This document shows, piece by piece, positions 1-9,126 of a stretch of 64,000 nt of DNA (the stretch's first letter is position 1; the number at the start of each line of letters is the position of its first letter). This DNA is from Solirubrobacter sp963798325 (GTDB taxonomy: Bacteria; Actinomycetota; Thermoleophilia; Solirubrobacterales; Solirubrobacteraceae): the NCBI GenBank assembly GCA_963798325.1, contig CAWCSS010000001.1, positions 62,001 to 126,000 of the forward strand, given 5' to 3'. Made by a program: the position numbers and the translations under genes. The notes beneath the pieces are model-generated. The model was not told the origin of the DNA. It did not search any database and worked only from the letters and a program-made list of their open reading frames with translations.

Positions 1-110
1 TCCTCGGACGCTTCGGGCTCGTTCTCCTCGGGCGGTTCGGGCACGTCCTCGTCGCGTTTGCTCAGCGCGTCGCGCACCCGGTCCAGGTCTGGGTGTGGTC
101 TCTCGGGCAT
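1..110 (-). CDS. N-terminal fragment of an acidic hypothetical protein
   Basis: An ATG on the minus strand at 108-110 opens a frame that stays open to the window edge, so only about 36 residues are visible. The peptide starts MPERPHPDLDRVRDALSKRD and continues as a Glu/Pro/Asp-rich stretch. Nothing in it identifies a family. It has the same orientation as the aminotransferase next door, which ends 10 bases upstream of this start and could be co-transcribed with it. The stop codon and most of the protein lie outside the window. Confidence 0.45.
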   Translation of the reverse strand, partial: MPERPHPDLDRVRDALSKRDEDVPEPPEENEPEASE

Positions 111-120
111 ACCTTGGCCC

Positions 121-1311
121 CTACCCCGTGCAGGCGGCGCCGAGACGGGCCGCGCCGTCGCGCAGCTCCGCCGGGGTCGCCGTGGCGAAGGACACGCGCA
201 GGGTGCGTGGGTCCTCCTCGCCCGCGTAGAAGTACTTGCCCGGCACGAAGGCCACGCCACGCTCGAGCGCGCGCGGGAGGATCTCCGCCGCGTCGTAGCC
301 CTCCGGCAGCCGCACCCAGATGAACAGGCCGCCCTCGGGTTCCGTGCAGCGCGACCCCGCGGGCAGGAACTCCTGCAGGCCGGCCAGCAGCGCGTCGCGC
401 CGCGGGCGGTAGTGCGCGGCCAGCCCGGCGATGTGCTCGCCGAGGTCGTGCGCGGCCAGCCAGCGCTCCGCGGCCATCTGCGCGACCGTCGAGGTGTGCA
501 GGTCGGCGGCCTGCTTGGCCACCGCGAGCGGCCCGCGCAGCGCCGCCGGCGCCCGCAGGTAGCCGATCCGCAGCCCCGGCGAGAGCACCTTGGAGAGCGT
601 CTGGACGACGATCGTGCGGTCGGGCGCGCTGGCCGCCAGCAGATCGACGTCCTCCCCTTCCAGGCGCAGCGCGGAATACGGGTCGTCCTCGACCAGCCAC
701 AGCCCCGCCTCGGCGGCGGCCGCGGCGACGGCGGCGCGGCGCTCGGCCGGCATCGTGCGGCCGGTCGGGTTCTGGAAGGTCGGGATCAGGTAGGCGACCT
801 TGGCGCCGGTCTCGCGCGCGATCTCCAGCAGCGCCACGGGGTCGGGACCGAAGTCGTCGGTGGGCACCGCCACGGCCTGCACGTCGGCGAGCTGGAAGGC
901 CTGCAGCGCCGCCAGGTAGGTCGGGTTCTCGACCAGCACGACGTCGCCCTGGTCCAGCAGCGCGGTCGCCACCAGCCCGAGCGCCTGCTGGGAGCCGGTG
1001 GTGATCAGCAGCTCGTCGGCGCTGACCGCCAGCCCGCGCGTGGACATGAACGCCGCCAGGTGCCGGCGAAGCCCGGGGTCGCCCTCGGTCGTCGAGTACT
1101 GCAGCGCATGGGTGGCGTCCGGGCCGTTGAGCACCTCGGCAAAGGCCGCGGCCAGGCCGGGCACGTCGAACGTGTCCGCCGCCGGAAGCCCGCCCGCCAG
1201 CGAGATTACCTCCGGGCGCATCGCGATCTGCAGCAACTCGCGCACGGGCGAGGACTGCGTATCGGCGAGGCGACGGGAGAGCGGTGGGGCGAACGAGATG
1301 GCCATTGCCAT
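121..1311 (-). CDS. PLP-dependent class I/II aminotransferase (2-aminoadipate/MocR-type fold)
   Basis: A fold-type I pyridoxal-phosphate aminotransferase of about 396 residues, likely cytosolic and acting on an amino acid/2-oxo acid pair. Visible family marks are the ISLAGGLP start, TTGSQQAL for phosphate binding, NPTG, the DDPY cofactor contact, and the Schiff-base lysine in TLSKVLSPGLRIGY near residue 241. A C-terminal GLFIWVRLP also fits LysN/2-aminoadipate-type enzymes. The exact substrate cannot be read. I prefer the ATG at 1311 because GGAGG lies about 11 bases upstream; a TTG at 1332 and an ATG at 1305 are alternatives. It lies downstream of the sigma factor gene on the same strand. 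Confidence 0.9.
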   Translation of the reverse strand: MAMAISFAPPLSRRLADTQSSPVRELLQIAMRPEVISLAGGLPAADTFDVPGLAAAFAEVLNGPDATHALQYSTTEGDPGLRRHLAAFMSTRGLAVSADELLITTGSQQALGLVATALLDQGDVVLVENPTYLAALQAFQLADVQAVAVPTDDFGPDPVALLEIARETGAKVAYLIPTFQNPTGRTMPAERRAAVAAAAAEAGLWLVEDDPYSALRLEGEDVDLLAASAPDRTIVVQTLSKVLSPGLRIGYLRAPAALRGPLAVAKQAADLHTSTVAQMAAERWLAAHDLGEHIAGLAAHYRPRRDALLAGLQEFLPAGSRCTEPEGGLFIWVRLPEGYDAAEILPRALERGVAFVPGKYFYAGEEDPRTLRVSFATATPAELRDGAARLGAACTG

Positions 1312-1348
1312 CGATCGTACGGCCTCCGTCAATCGGAGTCCCGCCTAT

Positions 1349-2290
1349 TTAGGGAGGCGTTAGCGGAAGGCCCCAGTAGGGGAACAGCGCGGCATCCAGG
1401 TAACAGAACATGTCCGTGATCTCCCCCGCCCGGTTGAGCGTCAGGACATGGATCGCGTTGGGCAGCCACTCCCCGTCGATCAGCTTGTACGTGCCGAACG
1501 TGAGCTGCCCGTTGGCGCTGGGCGCGGGCACGAAGATCCGCCGGATGCTCATCGGCCCGAGCGGGAAGAACTTGCGGATCGCGGCGCGTCCCCGGAACCA
1601 GCGGAAGTCCGGCGGCATCGAGAACGTCGCCTCCTCGGCGAGCATCGACACGACCGCATCGAGGTCGCCGCGGTTCCAGGCGTCGACGTAGCGCTCGACC
1701 AGCTCGCGGATCTCGTCGTCGCCGAGCGCGCGCAGCGTCTCCTGTTGAGACTGCGCCGGCGTGCGCTCGTCCACCGACGCGCGGGCCCGTTGCATGGCGG
1801 AGTTGACGCTCGCCGGCGTCGTGTCGAGCATCTCCGCCGTCTCCTTGGCGCTGAAGCCGAGGACCTCGCGCAGGATCAGCACCGCGCGCTGGTTGGCCGG
1901 CAGGTGCTGCAACGCGGCGATGAAGGCGAGCTCGACGCTCTCGCGCGCCTCGTAGGCGGCGTCGGGATCGTCCGGGTAGGGCTGAAGCCAGACCGTCTCG
2001 GCCAGCGGCGGCTCGTCGCCGTCGCGGTCGATCGGCAGCTCGCGCCGGGCCGGGCGCTTGGCGAGCGCGTCCAGGCAGGTGTTGGTCGCGATCCGGTACA
2101 GCCACGACCGCGGTGACGACCGGCCCTCGAAGCGATCCAGCGCCTTCCATGCCCGCACCAGCGACTCCTGCAGCGCATCCTCCGCGTCCTGGATCGAGCC
2201 CAGCATGCGGTAACAGTGCGCGTGCAGTTCGCGCCGGTGCGGTTCGACGATCCGCGCATACGCGGACTCGTCGGCGAAGGCGGTGCTCAC
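1349..2290 (-). CDS. ECF RNA polymerase sigma factor with C-terminal SnoaL-like domain (SigG/SigX5-like)
   Basis: A 313-residue sigma-70 family factor. Region 2 covers about residues 10-75 (HCYRMLGSIQDAEDALQE, then SWLYRIATNTCLD). Region 4 covers about 130-185 (LPANQRAVLILREVLGFSAK with ETAEMLDTT). A SnoaL/NTF2-like tail begins near 195 (LVERYVDAWNRGDLDAVVSM). In ECF groups with such tails the extra domain replaces a classical anti-sigma partner, which fits the absence of an anti-sigma gene beside it. The start is GTG. The GTGA at 2287-2290 overlaps the stop of the chemotaxis receptor, so the two are translationally coupled. The signal is unknown. Confidence 0.9.
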   Translation of the reverse strand: MSTAFADESAYARIVEPHRRELHAHCYRMLGSIQDAEDALQESLVRAWKALDRFEGRSSPRSWLYRIATNTCLDALAKRPARRELPIDRDGDEPPLAETVWLQPYPDDPDAAYEARESVELAFIAALQHLPANQRAVLILREVLGFSAKETAEMLDTTPASVNSAMQRARASVDERTPAQSQQETLRALGDDEIRELVERYVDAWNRGDLDAVVSMLAEEATFSMPPDFRWFRGRAAIRKFFPLGPMSIRRIFVPAPSANGQLTFGTYKLIDGEWLPNAIHVLTLNRAGEITDMFCYLDAALFPYWGLPLTPP

Positions 2291-4143
2291 ACAGCGAGTG
2301 TAAACCGGCCCACGAGCGCGTTGAGGTGCTCGGCCGTCCCGGCCAGGCTCTGCGCGGACGCGGCGATCTCCTGCGCGGAGGCGCTGGACTGCTGGCTGGA
2401 GGCCGAGACCTGCTCGGCCGAGGCGGAGCTCTGCTCGGCGACGGCGGCCACGCCGACCACATCGTCCGAAGCGCGCTGCGCCTCGTGGGAGATCGTGCTG
2501 ACCGCCTGGGCGATCAGCGTCACCCGCAACCCGACGTCCTCCACGGCGGCGCCGATCGCCTCGAAGGCGTCACGCGCGCGGGCGACGGTGGCGACGCCCT
2601 CCTCGGTGCGGCTCGTGCTCCCGGCGACGACGCTGACGACGCGGCCGGTCTCGCCCTGCATCTCCTCGATCAGGCTGGAGATCTGGCCGGCGGCCTCACG
2701 CGATTCCTCGGCGAGCGTGCGGACCTCCTCGGCGACCACGGCGAAGCCGCGACCCTGCTCACCGGCACGGGCGGCCTCGATCGCGGCGTTCAGCGCGAGC
2801 AGGTTGGTCTGCTCGGCGAGCGCGGTGATCGTGTCGACGATCCCGCCGATCTTCTCCGAGCGGGCCGACAGTGCGCCGATCGCGGTCTGGACCTCGGCGC
2901 TGGTGCGCGCGATCTCCTCGATCGCGGCCGTCGCGTGCTGGGCGGCCGCCACGCCGTCGGTGGCGACGGCGCGCGCCTGCTCGGCGGCGACGGCGGTCTC
3001 GCCGGCGTTGGCGGCGCTCTCGTCAGCGGTGCGGGCGGCGGCGTCGACCGCCTCGCGAGTGGACTCGATCATCCGCAACTGGCGCTCGGAGCCGTCGGCG
3101 ACGTCGGTGATCGCGGCGGCGATCTCGCCCACGGCGCGCCCGCCCTCGTCGGAGGTCGCGGCGACCTCCTGGGCGGTGGCGGCGACCAGCCCGGCCGACT
3201 GGGAGACGTCGGACAGCAGGCCGTTGAGGGCGCCGCGCATGTCCTCGTAGGCGTCCAGCGAGGCGTCGGTGGCCTCGGCCAGTTCGTTGAAGCGCGCGCC
3301 CAGCCGGCCGATCTCGTCGCCGGACGGGTTCTCGATCCGTGGCGCGGGAGCGTGGATCTCCTGGGTCAGGTCGCCCTTGGCCAGCGCCTGCATCCCGCGG
3401 CGCAGCTCGGCCGTGGAGGTCGAGACGATCTCGCCCACGTGGCCGAGCAGGACGCGCACGCCGCTCGTGACGCTGCGGGTGATCCAGGTGGCGACGAGCA
3501 GCGCGATGATCAGTGCCAGGGTGGCGACGATCACCATCTCGCGCTCCTCCTGTGCGGCCTTGGCCTTGTCGGCCTCGACGCCGGCGAGGTCGGAGCCGTC
3601 GACCGCGCTGCGACCCTGGGCGGCGATCGTCCGCAACTCGGCGGCGAGCGGGACGACCCGCTCGCGGTAGAGCGTGCGCGAGCCGTTGCGGTCGTCCTCG
3701 GACGTCAGGCCCTTCGCGGTCTCGCGGCGCGACGCCTCGAGCGCGCCGTAGTAGGCCTTGTCGAACTCGGCTTCCTTGGCGGTGAAGGCCTTGGCGTCAT
3801 CGGCGCCCGCGGTGCCGGCCAGCAGCTGCTCGAGCTCGGCGGCCTTCGCGTTGGTCTCCTTGTCGATCGCCTTGACCTGGGCGCTGAGCGCCTCGGCCTT
3901 GGCCGGATCGACCTCGTAGACGTAGAGCGCCTGCGCGGTCAGATGCGAGACGCGCTCGGCGTTGACCTCGAGCTCGGCGGCGATGACGGCGCCGCGCAGG
4001 TCGCGCTCCTGGAGCTCGTCGAGATCGCCGCGCAGCGTCTGCACGGAGGTGAGGCCGAGGCCGCCGAGGGCGAGGATGGCGAGGGTCAGCGTCCCGAAGC
4101 CGAGGCCAAGCCGAACTGCCAGTTTGAGGTTTCGAAGCCGCAT
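2287..4143 (-). CDS. Methyl-accepting chemotaxis protein
   Basis: A 618-residue transmembrane chemoreceptor. A first membrane helix (about residues 12-32) is followed by a four-helix-bundle-type sensor region to about 195, a second helix (about 200-220, VIVATLALIIALLVATW), a HAMP segment and a long signalling coiled coil. The invariant hairpin tip reads EAARAGEQGRGFAVVAEEVR. The C-terminus is Ser/Ala-rich with no CheR-tethering pentapeptide. No other che gene lies nearby, so it must serve an array encoded elsewhere. Its stop overlaps the start of the ECF sigma gene, an unusual pairing. It is divergent from the penicillin-binding protein gene with 41 bases between the starts. Confidence 0.92.
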   Translation of the reverse strand: MRLRNLKLAVRLGLGFGTLTLAILALGGLGLTSVQTLRGDLDELQERDLRGAVIAAELEVNAERVSHLTAQALYVYEVDPAKAEALSAQVKAIDKETNAKAAELEQLLAGTAGADDAKAFTAKEAEFDKAYYGALEASRRETAKGLTSEDDRNGSRTLYRERVVPLAAELRTIAAQGRSAVDGSDLAGVEADKAKAAQEEREMVIVATLALIIALLVATWITRSVTSGVRVLLGHVGEIVSTSTAELRRGMQALAKGDLTQEIHAPAPRIENPSGDEIGRLGARFNELAEATDASLDAYEDMRGALNGLLSDVSQSAGLVAATAQEVAATSDEGGRAVGEIAAAITDVADGSERQLRMIESTREAVDAAARTADESAANAGETAVAAEQARAVATDGVAAAQHATAAIEEIARTSAEVQTAIGALSARSEKIGGIVDTITALAEQTNLLALNAAIEAARAGEQGRGFAVVAEEVRTLAEESREAAGQISSLIEEMQGETGRVVSVVAGSTSRTEEGVATVARARDAFEAIGAAVEDVGLRVTLIAQAVSTISHEAQRASDDVVGVAAVAEQSSASAEQVSASSQQSSASAQEIAASAQSLAGTAEHLNALVGRFTLAV

Positions 4144-4184
4144 GTCCCGTTGATCGACCGACCCGACAACCGCTTGAAGGAACG

Positions 4185-5885
4185 TTGAGCGGTCCGATGG
4201 ACCCGCTAGAACTGACGCCGGTGGCCCGCCGACGTCGACGCCGTTCTGGATCCCTCGGGTACGCCCCGAAGGCCGGCACGTTGTTTCTCTCCTCGCCCCG
4301 GTATTCGCGTACGCGTCGCCGGCGGGGCCCGTCGCTGAGCGCGGTCATCGTCGTGCTGGTGATCCTCGGCGGACTCGCGGGCGGCGCGTACGCGCTCGTG
4401 CACCGGCAACTGGACTCCGACCAGCGCGTGCCGGCGGTGACGAAGTTCGTGGAGGCGTGGACGTCCGGCAAGTACAACGAGATGTACGCGCTGGTCGACG
4501 CGCCGTCGCAGAAGGCCAACCCGAAGATCTCGTTCCTGGCCGACTACCGGCGGGCGAACCGTTCCGCGGGCGTCACGCGGGTGCGCGCGGGGAAGATCGG
4601 GGCGCTGCGCTCGGACGGGACGGTGCACGTGCCGGTCACGGTCGAGACCAAGGACTTCGGGTCGCTGAAGGGGACGATCGTCTTCACGCCGAGCGAGAAC
4701 GCGGCGGGCGAGGGCCGCGTCGCCTGGTCGCCGGAATCGCGCCTGCCCGGGCTGGAGAAGGGCGAGGAGGTGCGCAAGAAGTCCGGTGAGGCGCCGTCGC
4801 GCGGGAAGATCTATGACGCGGGCGGGCGACTGCTCAACAGCGACCCCACGGGCGCGTCGATCGCAGGCACCGCGGGCGACGAGCCGACCGGCCTGGAGCG
4901 CATCTACGACGACCGCCTGGGCGGTCGCCGAACCGTCACCCTGCGCTACGGCGATCGTGTGATCAAGAAGATCCCCGGCCGGCGTGGGAAGTCGATCCAC
5001 ACGACGATCCGGCTCGGGCTGCAGAAGCAGGCCAACGCCGCGCTGGGCAAGGCGCTGGGCGGCGTGGCGGTGATCAAGCCGTCGGACGGCTCGGTGCTCG
5101 CGCTCGCCGGCCTCGCCGTCTCCGCGCCCCAGCCACCGGGCTCCTCGTTCAAGATCGTCACCGCGGCCTCGGCGCTGCAGAACAAGGTCGCCAAGCTGTC
5201 GAGCACGTATCCGGCGCGGACCTACGCGACGCTTTCGGGCGTCAAGCTGCGCAACGCGTCCGACGAGACCTGCGGCGGGACGCTGATCAACTCCTTCGCG
5301 CACTCCTGCAACAGCGTCTTCGGCCCGGTCGGCGCGAAGGTCGGGGCCAAGCGCCTGCTGGCGACGGCGGAGAAGTTCGGCTTCAACGAGCAGCCCGACA
5401 TCCCGGCGGCCAAGGTCAGCACCGTCCCCAAGCAGATGAAGGACGCGATCGCCGTCGGGTCGGCCGCGATCGGCCAGAACACCGACAACGCGACGCCGCT
5501 GCAGATGGCCTCGGTGGCGGCGACGATCGCCAACCACGGCGTGCGCATCAAACCCCACCTGGCGGGCACCAAGCGGGTCAAGACCCGCGTCGTCAGCTCC
5601 AAGGTCGCCGGCCAGGTGCGCCAGATGATGATCGCCGTCGTCCAGTACGGCACCGGCCGCGCGGCCGCGATCCCCGGCGTGCAGGTCGCGGGCAAGACCG
5701 GCACCGCCGAGCTCGTCTCGACCGCCGACATCGCCCAGGACCCGAACAACACGACCGCCTGGTTCGTCTGCTTCGCCCCGGCCTCCAACCCCAAGGTCGC
5801 GGTCGCGGTCATGCTCCCCAACGCGGGCCAGGGCGGCGCGTCCGCCGCTCCGATCGCGAAAAAGGTCCTCCAGGCCGCGCTCTGA
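4185..5885 (+). CDS. Class B penicillin-binding protein (MecA_N-like domain plus transpeptidase)
   Basis: A D,D-transpeptidase of about 566 residues that cross-links peptidoglycan outside the membrane. A short basic cytoplasmic tail is followed by one membrane anchor (about residues 48-70, AVIVVLVILGGLAGGAYALV), an NTF2/MecA_N-like domain (about 76-190), a reduced PBP-dimer linker and the penicillin-binding domain. All three active-site motifs are present: SSFK (nucleophile Ser about residue 320), SCN in the AHSCNSVFGP stretch, and KTGTAE near residue 503. The start is either TTG at 4185, with GAAGGA three bases upstream, or ATG at 4197, where that site lies 15 bases off. No ftsW/rodA-like partner lies nearby, so its role in division or elongation is open. 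Confidence 0.9.
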   Translation: MSGPMDPLELTPVARRRRRRSGSLGYAPKAGTLFLSSPRYSRTRRRRGPSLSAVIVVLVILGGLAGGAYALVHRQLDSDQRVPAVTKFVEAWTSGKYNEMYALVDAPSQKANPKISFLADYRRANRSAGVTRVRAGKIGALRSDGTVHVPVTVETKDFGSLKGTIVFTPSENAAGEGRVAWSPESRLPGLEKGEEVRKKSGEAPSRGKIYDAGGRLLNSDPTGASIAGTAGDEPTGLERIYDDRLGGRRTVTLRYGDRVIKKIPGRRGKSIHTTIRLGLQKQANAALGKALGGVAVIKPSDGSVLALAGLAVSAPQPPGSSFKIVTAASALQNKVAKLSSTYPARTYATLSGVKLRNASDETCGGTLINSFAHSCNSVFGPVGAKVGAKRLLATAEKFGFNEQPDIPAAKVSTVPKQMKDAIAVGSAAIGQNTDNATPLQMASVAATIANHGVRIKPHLAGTKRVKTRVVSSKVAGQVRQMMIAVVQYGTGRAAAIPGVQVAGKTGTAELVSTADIAQDPNNTTAWFVCFAPASNPKVAVAVMLPNAGQGGASAAPIAKKVLQAAL

Positions 5886-5892
5886 ACCTACA

Positions 5893-5905
5893 GGGGTCGG
5901 ACCCC
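5893..5905. repeat. Short GGGGTC/GACCCC palindrome after the PBP gene
   Basis: GGGGTC-G-GACCCC lies eight bases past the PBP stop codon, a six-base-pair perfect stem around a single base. It resembles the core of the longer TAAAGGGG..CCCCTTTA palindromes elsewhere in this window but lacks the T-rich flanks. It may help end or protect the mRNA. The rest of 5886-6082 holds no convincing gene. Confidence 0.45.
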
Positions 5906-6082
5906 GTTACCGCCCCCGCCTAGACGCGCTGTCGAACCCGCTTTGGACGTGGGTCCATGTCGCACGGTGGAGGAATCCCGCACACTGCATCTCATGCGGG
6001 AACCTCTCATCACGGCGGCGCTGCTCTCGATCTACGTGAGCACGCGCAGCACGGCCAAGGCACTCGGCGCGATTCAGCGCCT

Positions 6083-9013
6083 CTACTGAACAAGCCCTAC
6101 GCGGTGGGCAACCGCCGCGGCCTCCGTGCGGGAGCGCACGTCGAGCTTGGAGAGAATGCGAGAGACGTGGACGGACGCCGTCTTCTCGGCCATGTACAAG
6201 GCGGCGCCGATCTCTCGGTTCGTGCTCCCGTTCGCCAGGAGCGCGAGGACCTGACGTTCGCGCGGTGTGAGCCCGAACGGGTCTTCACCGGCATCCGTGG
6301 CAGTTGGCGCGGGCGCCGGTGAAGACTCGTCGGGCTCCAACCGCAGCCGTGCGCGCAGCGCGAAGCCCTCGATCTCCGACGCCAGCCAGCGCGCGCCGAT
6401 GTGCTGCGCGGCGGCCAGTGCCTCCGCGGCGGCCTCGGCGGCCGCCTCGCGTTCGCCGCTCGCCAGCAGCGCCTCGGCCTTGCGGCGGGTCGCCTGCGCC
6501 GCACGGTACGGCCGGCCCAGTGCCGACCAGCCCGCCTCGGCGGCGACCCACGACGCGGGGTCATCGTGATCCTGCGCGCGGGCCAACTCCGCCCGCGCGG
6601 TGGCCAGGAACGCCGCCTCCACCGGGCGGTCGCCCTCGGCGCACGCCTCGACGCGGGCGAGCAGCCCTTCGGCGGTGGCGATCGCGAACGCCGGGTCCTC
6701 CCCCAGGTCGCGCGCGCGGACCGCGGCGTCGGCCTCGATGCGCACGCCGGTCGCGGCCACGCGGGCCATCCGCGCGACGTCCTGGGAGCAGAAGTCGAGC
6801 CGGTCGAGCGCGTCGTCGATCGCGCAGCGCGCGGCTTCGAGGTCGCCCGTGCGGCGCTCGAGCTCGGCCTTCAACGAGCCCAACGGGCCGATCCACTGTG
6901 GCTCGCGGCTGTCGGCGGCGACGTCGCAGGCCTGGTTGAGCAGCGTCCGCGCGGCCTCGTGGTCGCCGCGGCCGAGCGCGAGCTCGATCCGGCGCAGCGC
7001 GTCGTTGACGAACGTGGTCCCCTGTGCGGGCCGGCCGGGAGACGGCAACGCGGCCTCCGAAGCGGCCCAGTCGCCGGCTTCGAAGGCGAGCTCGGCGCGG
7101 ATCAGCATCAGCCAGCGGCGCGGCAGGCCCTTGGCGGCGGCGAGCTCGTCACCCTCGTCGGCGATCTCGCGCGCGTCGGCCAGACGACCCGCGGAGGCGA
7201 GCGCGTCGGCGTAGTTCACGTGCGAGCTCGTGTACTGCATCAGGCCCTCGTCGCGAGCCCGCGTGTAGGCCTCACGGAGGAACTTCTCGCCGTCCTCGTA
7301 GCGGCCGAGCCCGAACAGCGACACCCCGGTGGCGTCCAGCGCCCGCAGCTCGGAGACGGTGTCGTGCATCGCGCGGGCGACTTCCAGGGCCTGCTCGGCG
7401 GCCTCGATCGCGTCGTCGTGACGCGACTCCAGCATCAGCTCCTTCGCCAGGCCGGCGAGCAGTGTCGAGCGGGTGCAGCTCGGGGCGTCGGGCAGCATCT
7501 CCAGCGCGCGGCGGCGGGTCTCGGCGGCGTCGGCCGAGCGGCCCTGGTTGAACTGCTCGCGCGCGACCAGCTCGAGCAGGTCGGCGGCGCGCTCGGGGTC
7601 GCGGTCGCCGAGCTCGGCCAGCGCCGCGCGCAGATAGGTCTCCGCGCGGGCGGGCTCGTGCTCGCGGCCGGTGGTCCACGCGGCGGCGCGCAGCAACTCG
7701 ACATGATCGCGGCCGATCAGCGTCTCGGCGTCCGTGACGCGATCCCACAGCTTCAGCGCGCGCGAGTAGAGCGCGGCGGCCTCGCCGTTGGCGTGCACGA
7801 CCTCGGCGGCCTCGGCCGCCCGGACGCTCGCCACCAGCGCCTTCGGCTGGTCACCGGACTCGAGGTAGTGGTGGGCGATGCCGGCGGCGAGATGCGCGCC
7901 CGGCTCGCCCTCGGCCTTGCGTTCCAGCGCCTGCGCGAGCGCCAGGTGCATGGCGGCGCGTTCGCCGGGAAGCAGGTCGTCGACGACCACCTCGCGCAGC
8001 AGCGCGTGCCGGAAGGCGTACCGGGCCTCGTCGTCGATGACCACCAGCTGCGCCGCGACGGCCTCGCGGATCGCCACCCGCGGGTCGATGCCGGAGGCGT
8101 CGGCGAGGATCTCGTGGTCCAGCCGCTGGCCCGCCGCGAGCAGGCGCAGCAGCTCCTGCGCATCCGGCGAGAGCCGCTCGATCCGCAGCATCAGCGCGTC
8201 GCGCAGCGTCGGCGGAAGCGAGCCGCGGCCGTCCGTCCCCGCGGCCAGCAGTTCCTCGGCGAACAGCGGGTTGCCCTCGCTGCGAGCGAACAGGCGGTCC
8301 AGCAGCATGCCGTCGGGCGCCGTGCCGAGGATGTCGGTCAGCTGCGCGGCGAGCTCCTCGCGGGTCAGCGGCTTGAGCTCCACCCGCAGCGCGCGGGCGT
8401 CGCGCTCGAGCTCGGCCAGCAGCGGGCGCAGCGGGTGGCGGCGGTGCAGCTCGTCCGGCCGGTAGGTGGTGACGACCAGCACCCGCTCGCGGCAGAGGCT
8501 GCTCGCCAGGTAGACGAGAAACGCGCGCGTCGAGCGATCGGCCCAGTGCAGGTCCTCGACCGTCAGCAGCAGCCCCTCCTCCCCCGCGAGCAGCTCCAGC
8601 AGCTCGAGGAGCGCGTCGAACAGGCGGGCCTGAGCGGTGGCCTCGTCGTCGACGCGCTCCTCGCCTCGGCCGAGCCCGGGGAGGATCTGAGCCAGCGCGC
8701 TGCGAGCCGGCGGGGAGAGCGCGGCGAACGCGGGGTCGTTCGCGCGGGCCAGCGGGCGCAGGGCGCTGACGAGCGGCGCGTACGGCAGCTCGCCCTCCCC
8801 CAGCTCGACGCAATCGCCGCCGATCACGCCGACGCCCTGGGCGCGGGCGGCGCGCTCGAGCTCGGCGAGCAGGCGGGTCTTGCCGACCCCCGACTCACCG
8901 GCGACGAACGCCAGTGCGGGGCGGCCGGCGACGGCTTCGTTGAGCGAGGCCCGCAGCTCATCGAGCTCGGCGGCGCGGCCGACGAAGGTGGTGCTGGTCA
9001 CGCGCGACGACAT
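6083..9013 (-). CDS. Large ATP-binding LuxR-family (LAL) transcriptional regulator
   Basis: A regulator of about 976 residues in the LAL/MalT-like class. The N-terminus carries an AAA ATPase module (TFVGRAAELDELRASL, Walker A GESGVGKT, Walker B-like LLLTVEDLHWAD). The middle is a long alpha-helical, TPR-like array rich in Ala/Glu/Arg. The C-terminus is a LuxR helix-turn-helix (LTPRERQVLALLANGSTNRE, then SVHVSRILSKLDVRSR). Family members bind an inducer or partner protein through the TPR region and activate DNA binding in an ATP-dependent way; the ligand is unknown here. The ATG at 9013 fits the family start; in-frame codons at 9058 and 9085 would add a basic leader. It is divergent from the S9 peptidase, a possible target. 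Confidence 0.9.
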   Translation of the reverse strand: MSSRVTSTTFVGRAAELDELRASLNEAVAGRPALAFVAGESGVGKTRLLAELERAARAQGVGVIGGDCVELGEGELPYAPLVSALRPLARANDPAFAALSPPARSALAQILPGLGRGEERVDDEATAQARLFDALLELLELLAGEEGLLLTVEDLHWADRSTRAFLVYLASSLCRERVLVVTTYRPDELHRRHPLRPLLAELERDARALRVELKPLTREELAAQLTDILGTAPDGMLLDRLFARSEGNPLFAEELLAAGTDGRGSLPPTLRDALMLRIERLSPDAQELLRLLAAGQRLDHEILADASGIDPRVAIREAVAAQLVVIDDEARYAFRHALLREVVVDDLLPGERAAMHLALAQALERKAEGEPGAHLAAGIAHHYLESGDQPKALVASVRAAEAAEVVHANGEAAALYSRALKLWDRVTDAETLIGRDHVELLRAAAWTTGREHEPARAETYLRAALAELGDRDPERAADLLELVAREQFNQGRSADAAETRRRALEMLPDAPSCTRSTLLAGLAKELMLESRHDDAIEAAEQALEVARAMHDTVSELRALDATGVSLFGLGRYEDGEKFLREAYTRARDEGLMQYTSSHVNYADALASAGRLADAREIADEGDELAAAKGLPRRWLMLIRAELAFEAGDWAASEAALPSPGRPAQGTTFVNDALRRIELALGRGDHEAARTLLNQACDVAADSREPQWIGPLGSLKAELERRTGDLEAARCAIDDALDRLDFCSQDVARMARVAATGVRIEADAAVRARDLGEDPAFAIATAEGLLARVEACAEGDRPVEAAFLATARAELARAQDHDDPASWVAAEAGWSALGRPYRAAQATRRKAEALLASGEREAAAEAAAEALAAAQHIGARWLASEIEGFALRARLRLEPDESSPAPAPTATDAGEDPFGLTPRERQVLALLANGSTNREIGAALYMAEKTASVHVSRILSKLDVRSRTEAAAVAHRVGLVQ

Positions 9014-9126
9014 GGGAGCAGTATCGCGCCGAGTGAGGGAAGCGGGCACATCAACCATCGTGGACCGCCACGCGCGCGACCACATCGGACGGATGGAGCG
9101 GACATCTGGTACTCCGTTGCCTACAC

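Noticed and set aside
2113..4188. A 691-residue plus-strand open frame opposite the chemotaxis receptor
   Set aside because: It is a composition-driven antisense frame; the minus strand holds a full MCP with its invariant hairpin.
5994..6089. A 31-codon plus-strand reading frame starting MREPLITAALLSIYVSTRS
   Set aside because: It looks hydrophobic, but the GGAGGA upstream is 19 bases away, it ends inside the LuxR-type gene, and no homolog is recognised. Too weak to annotate.
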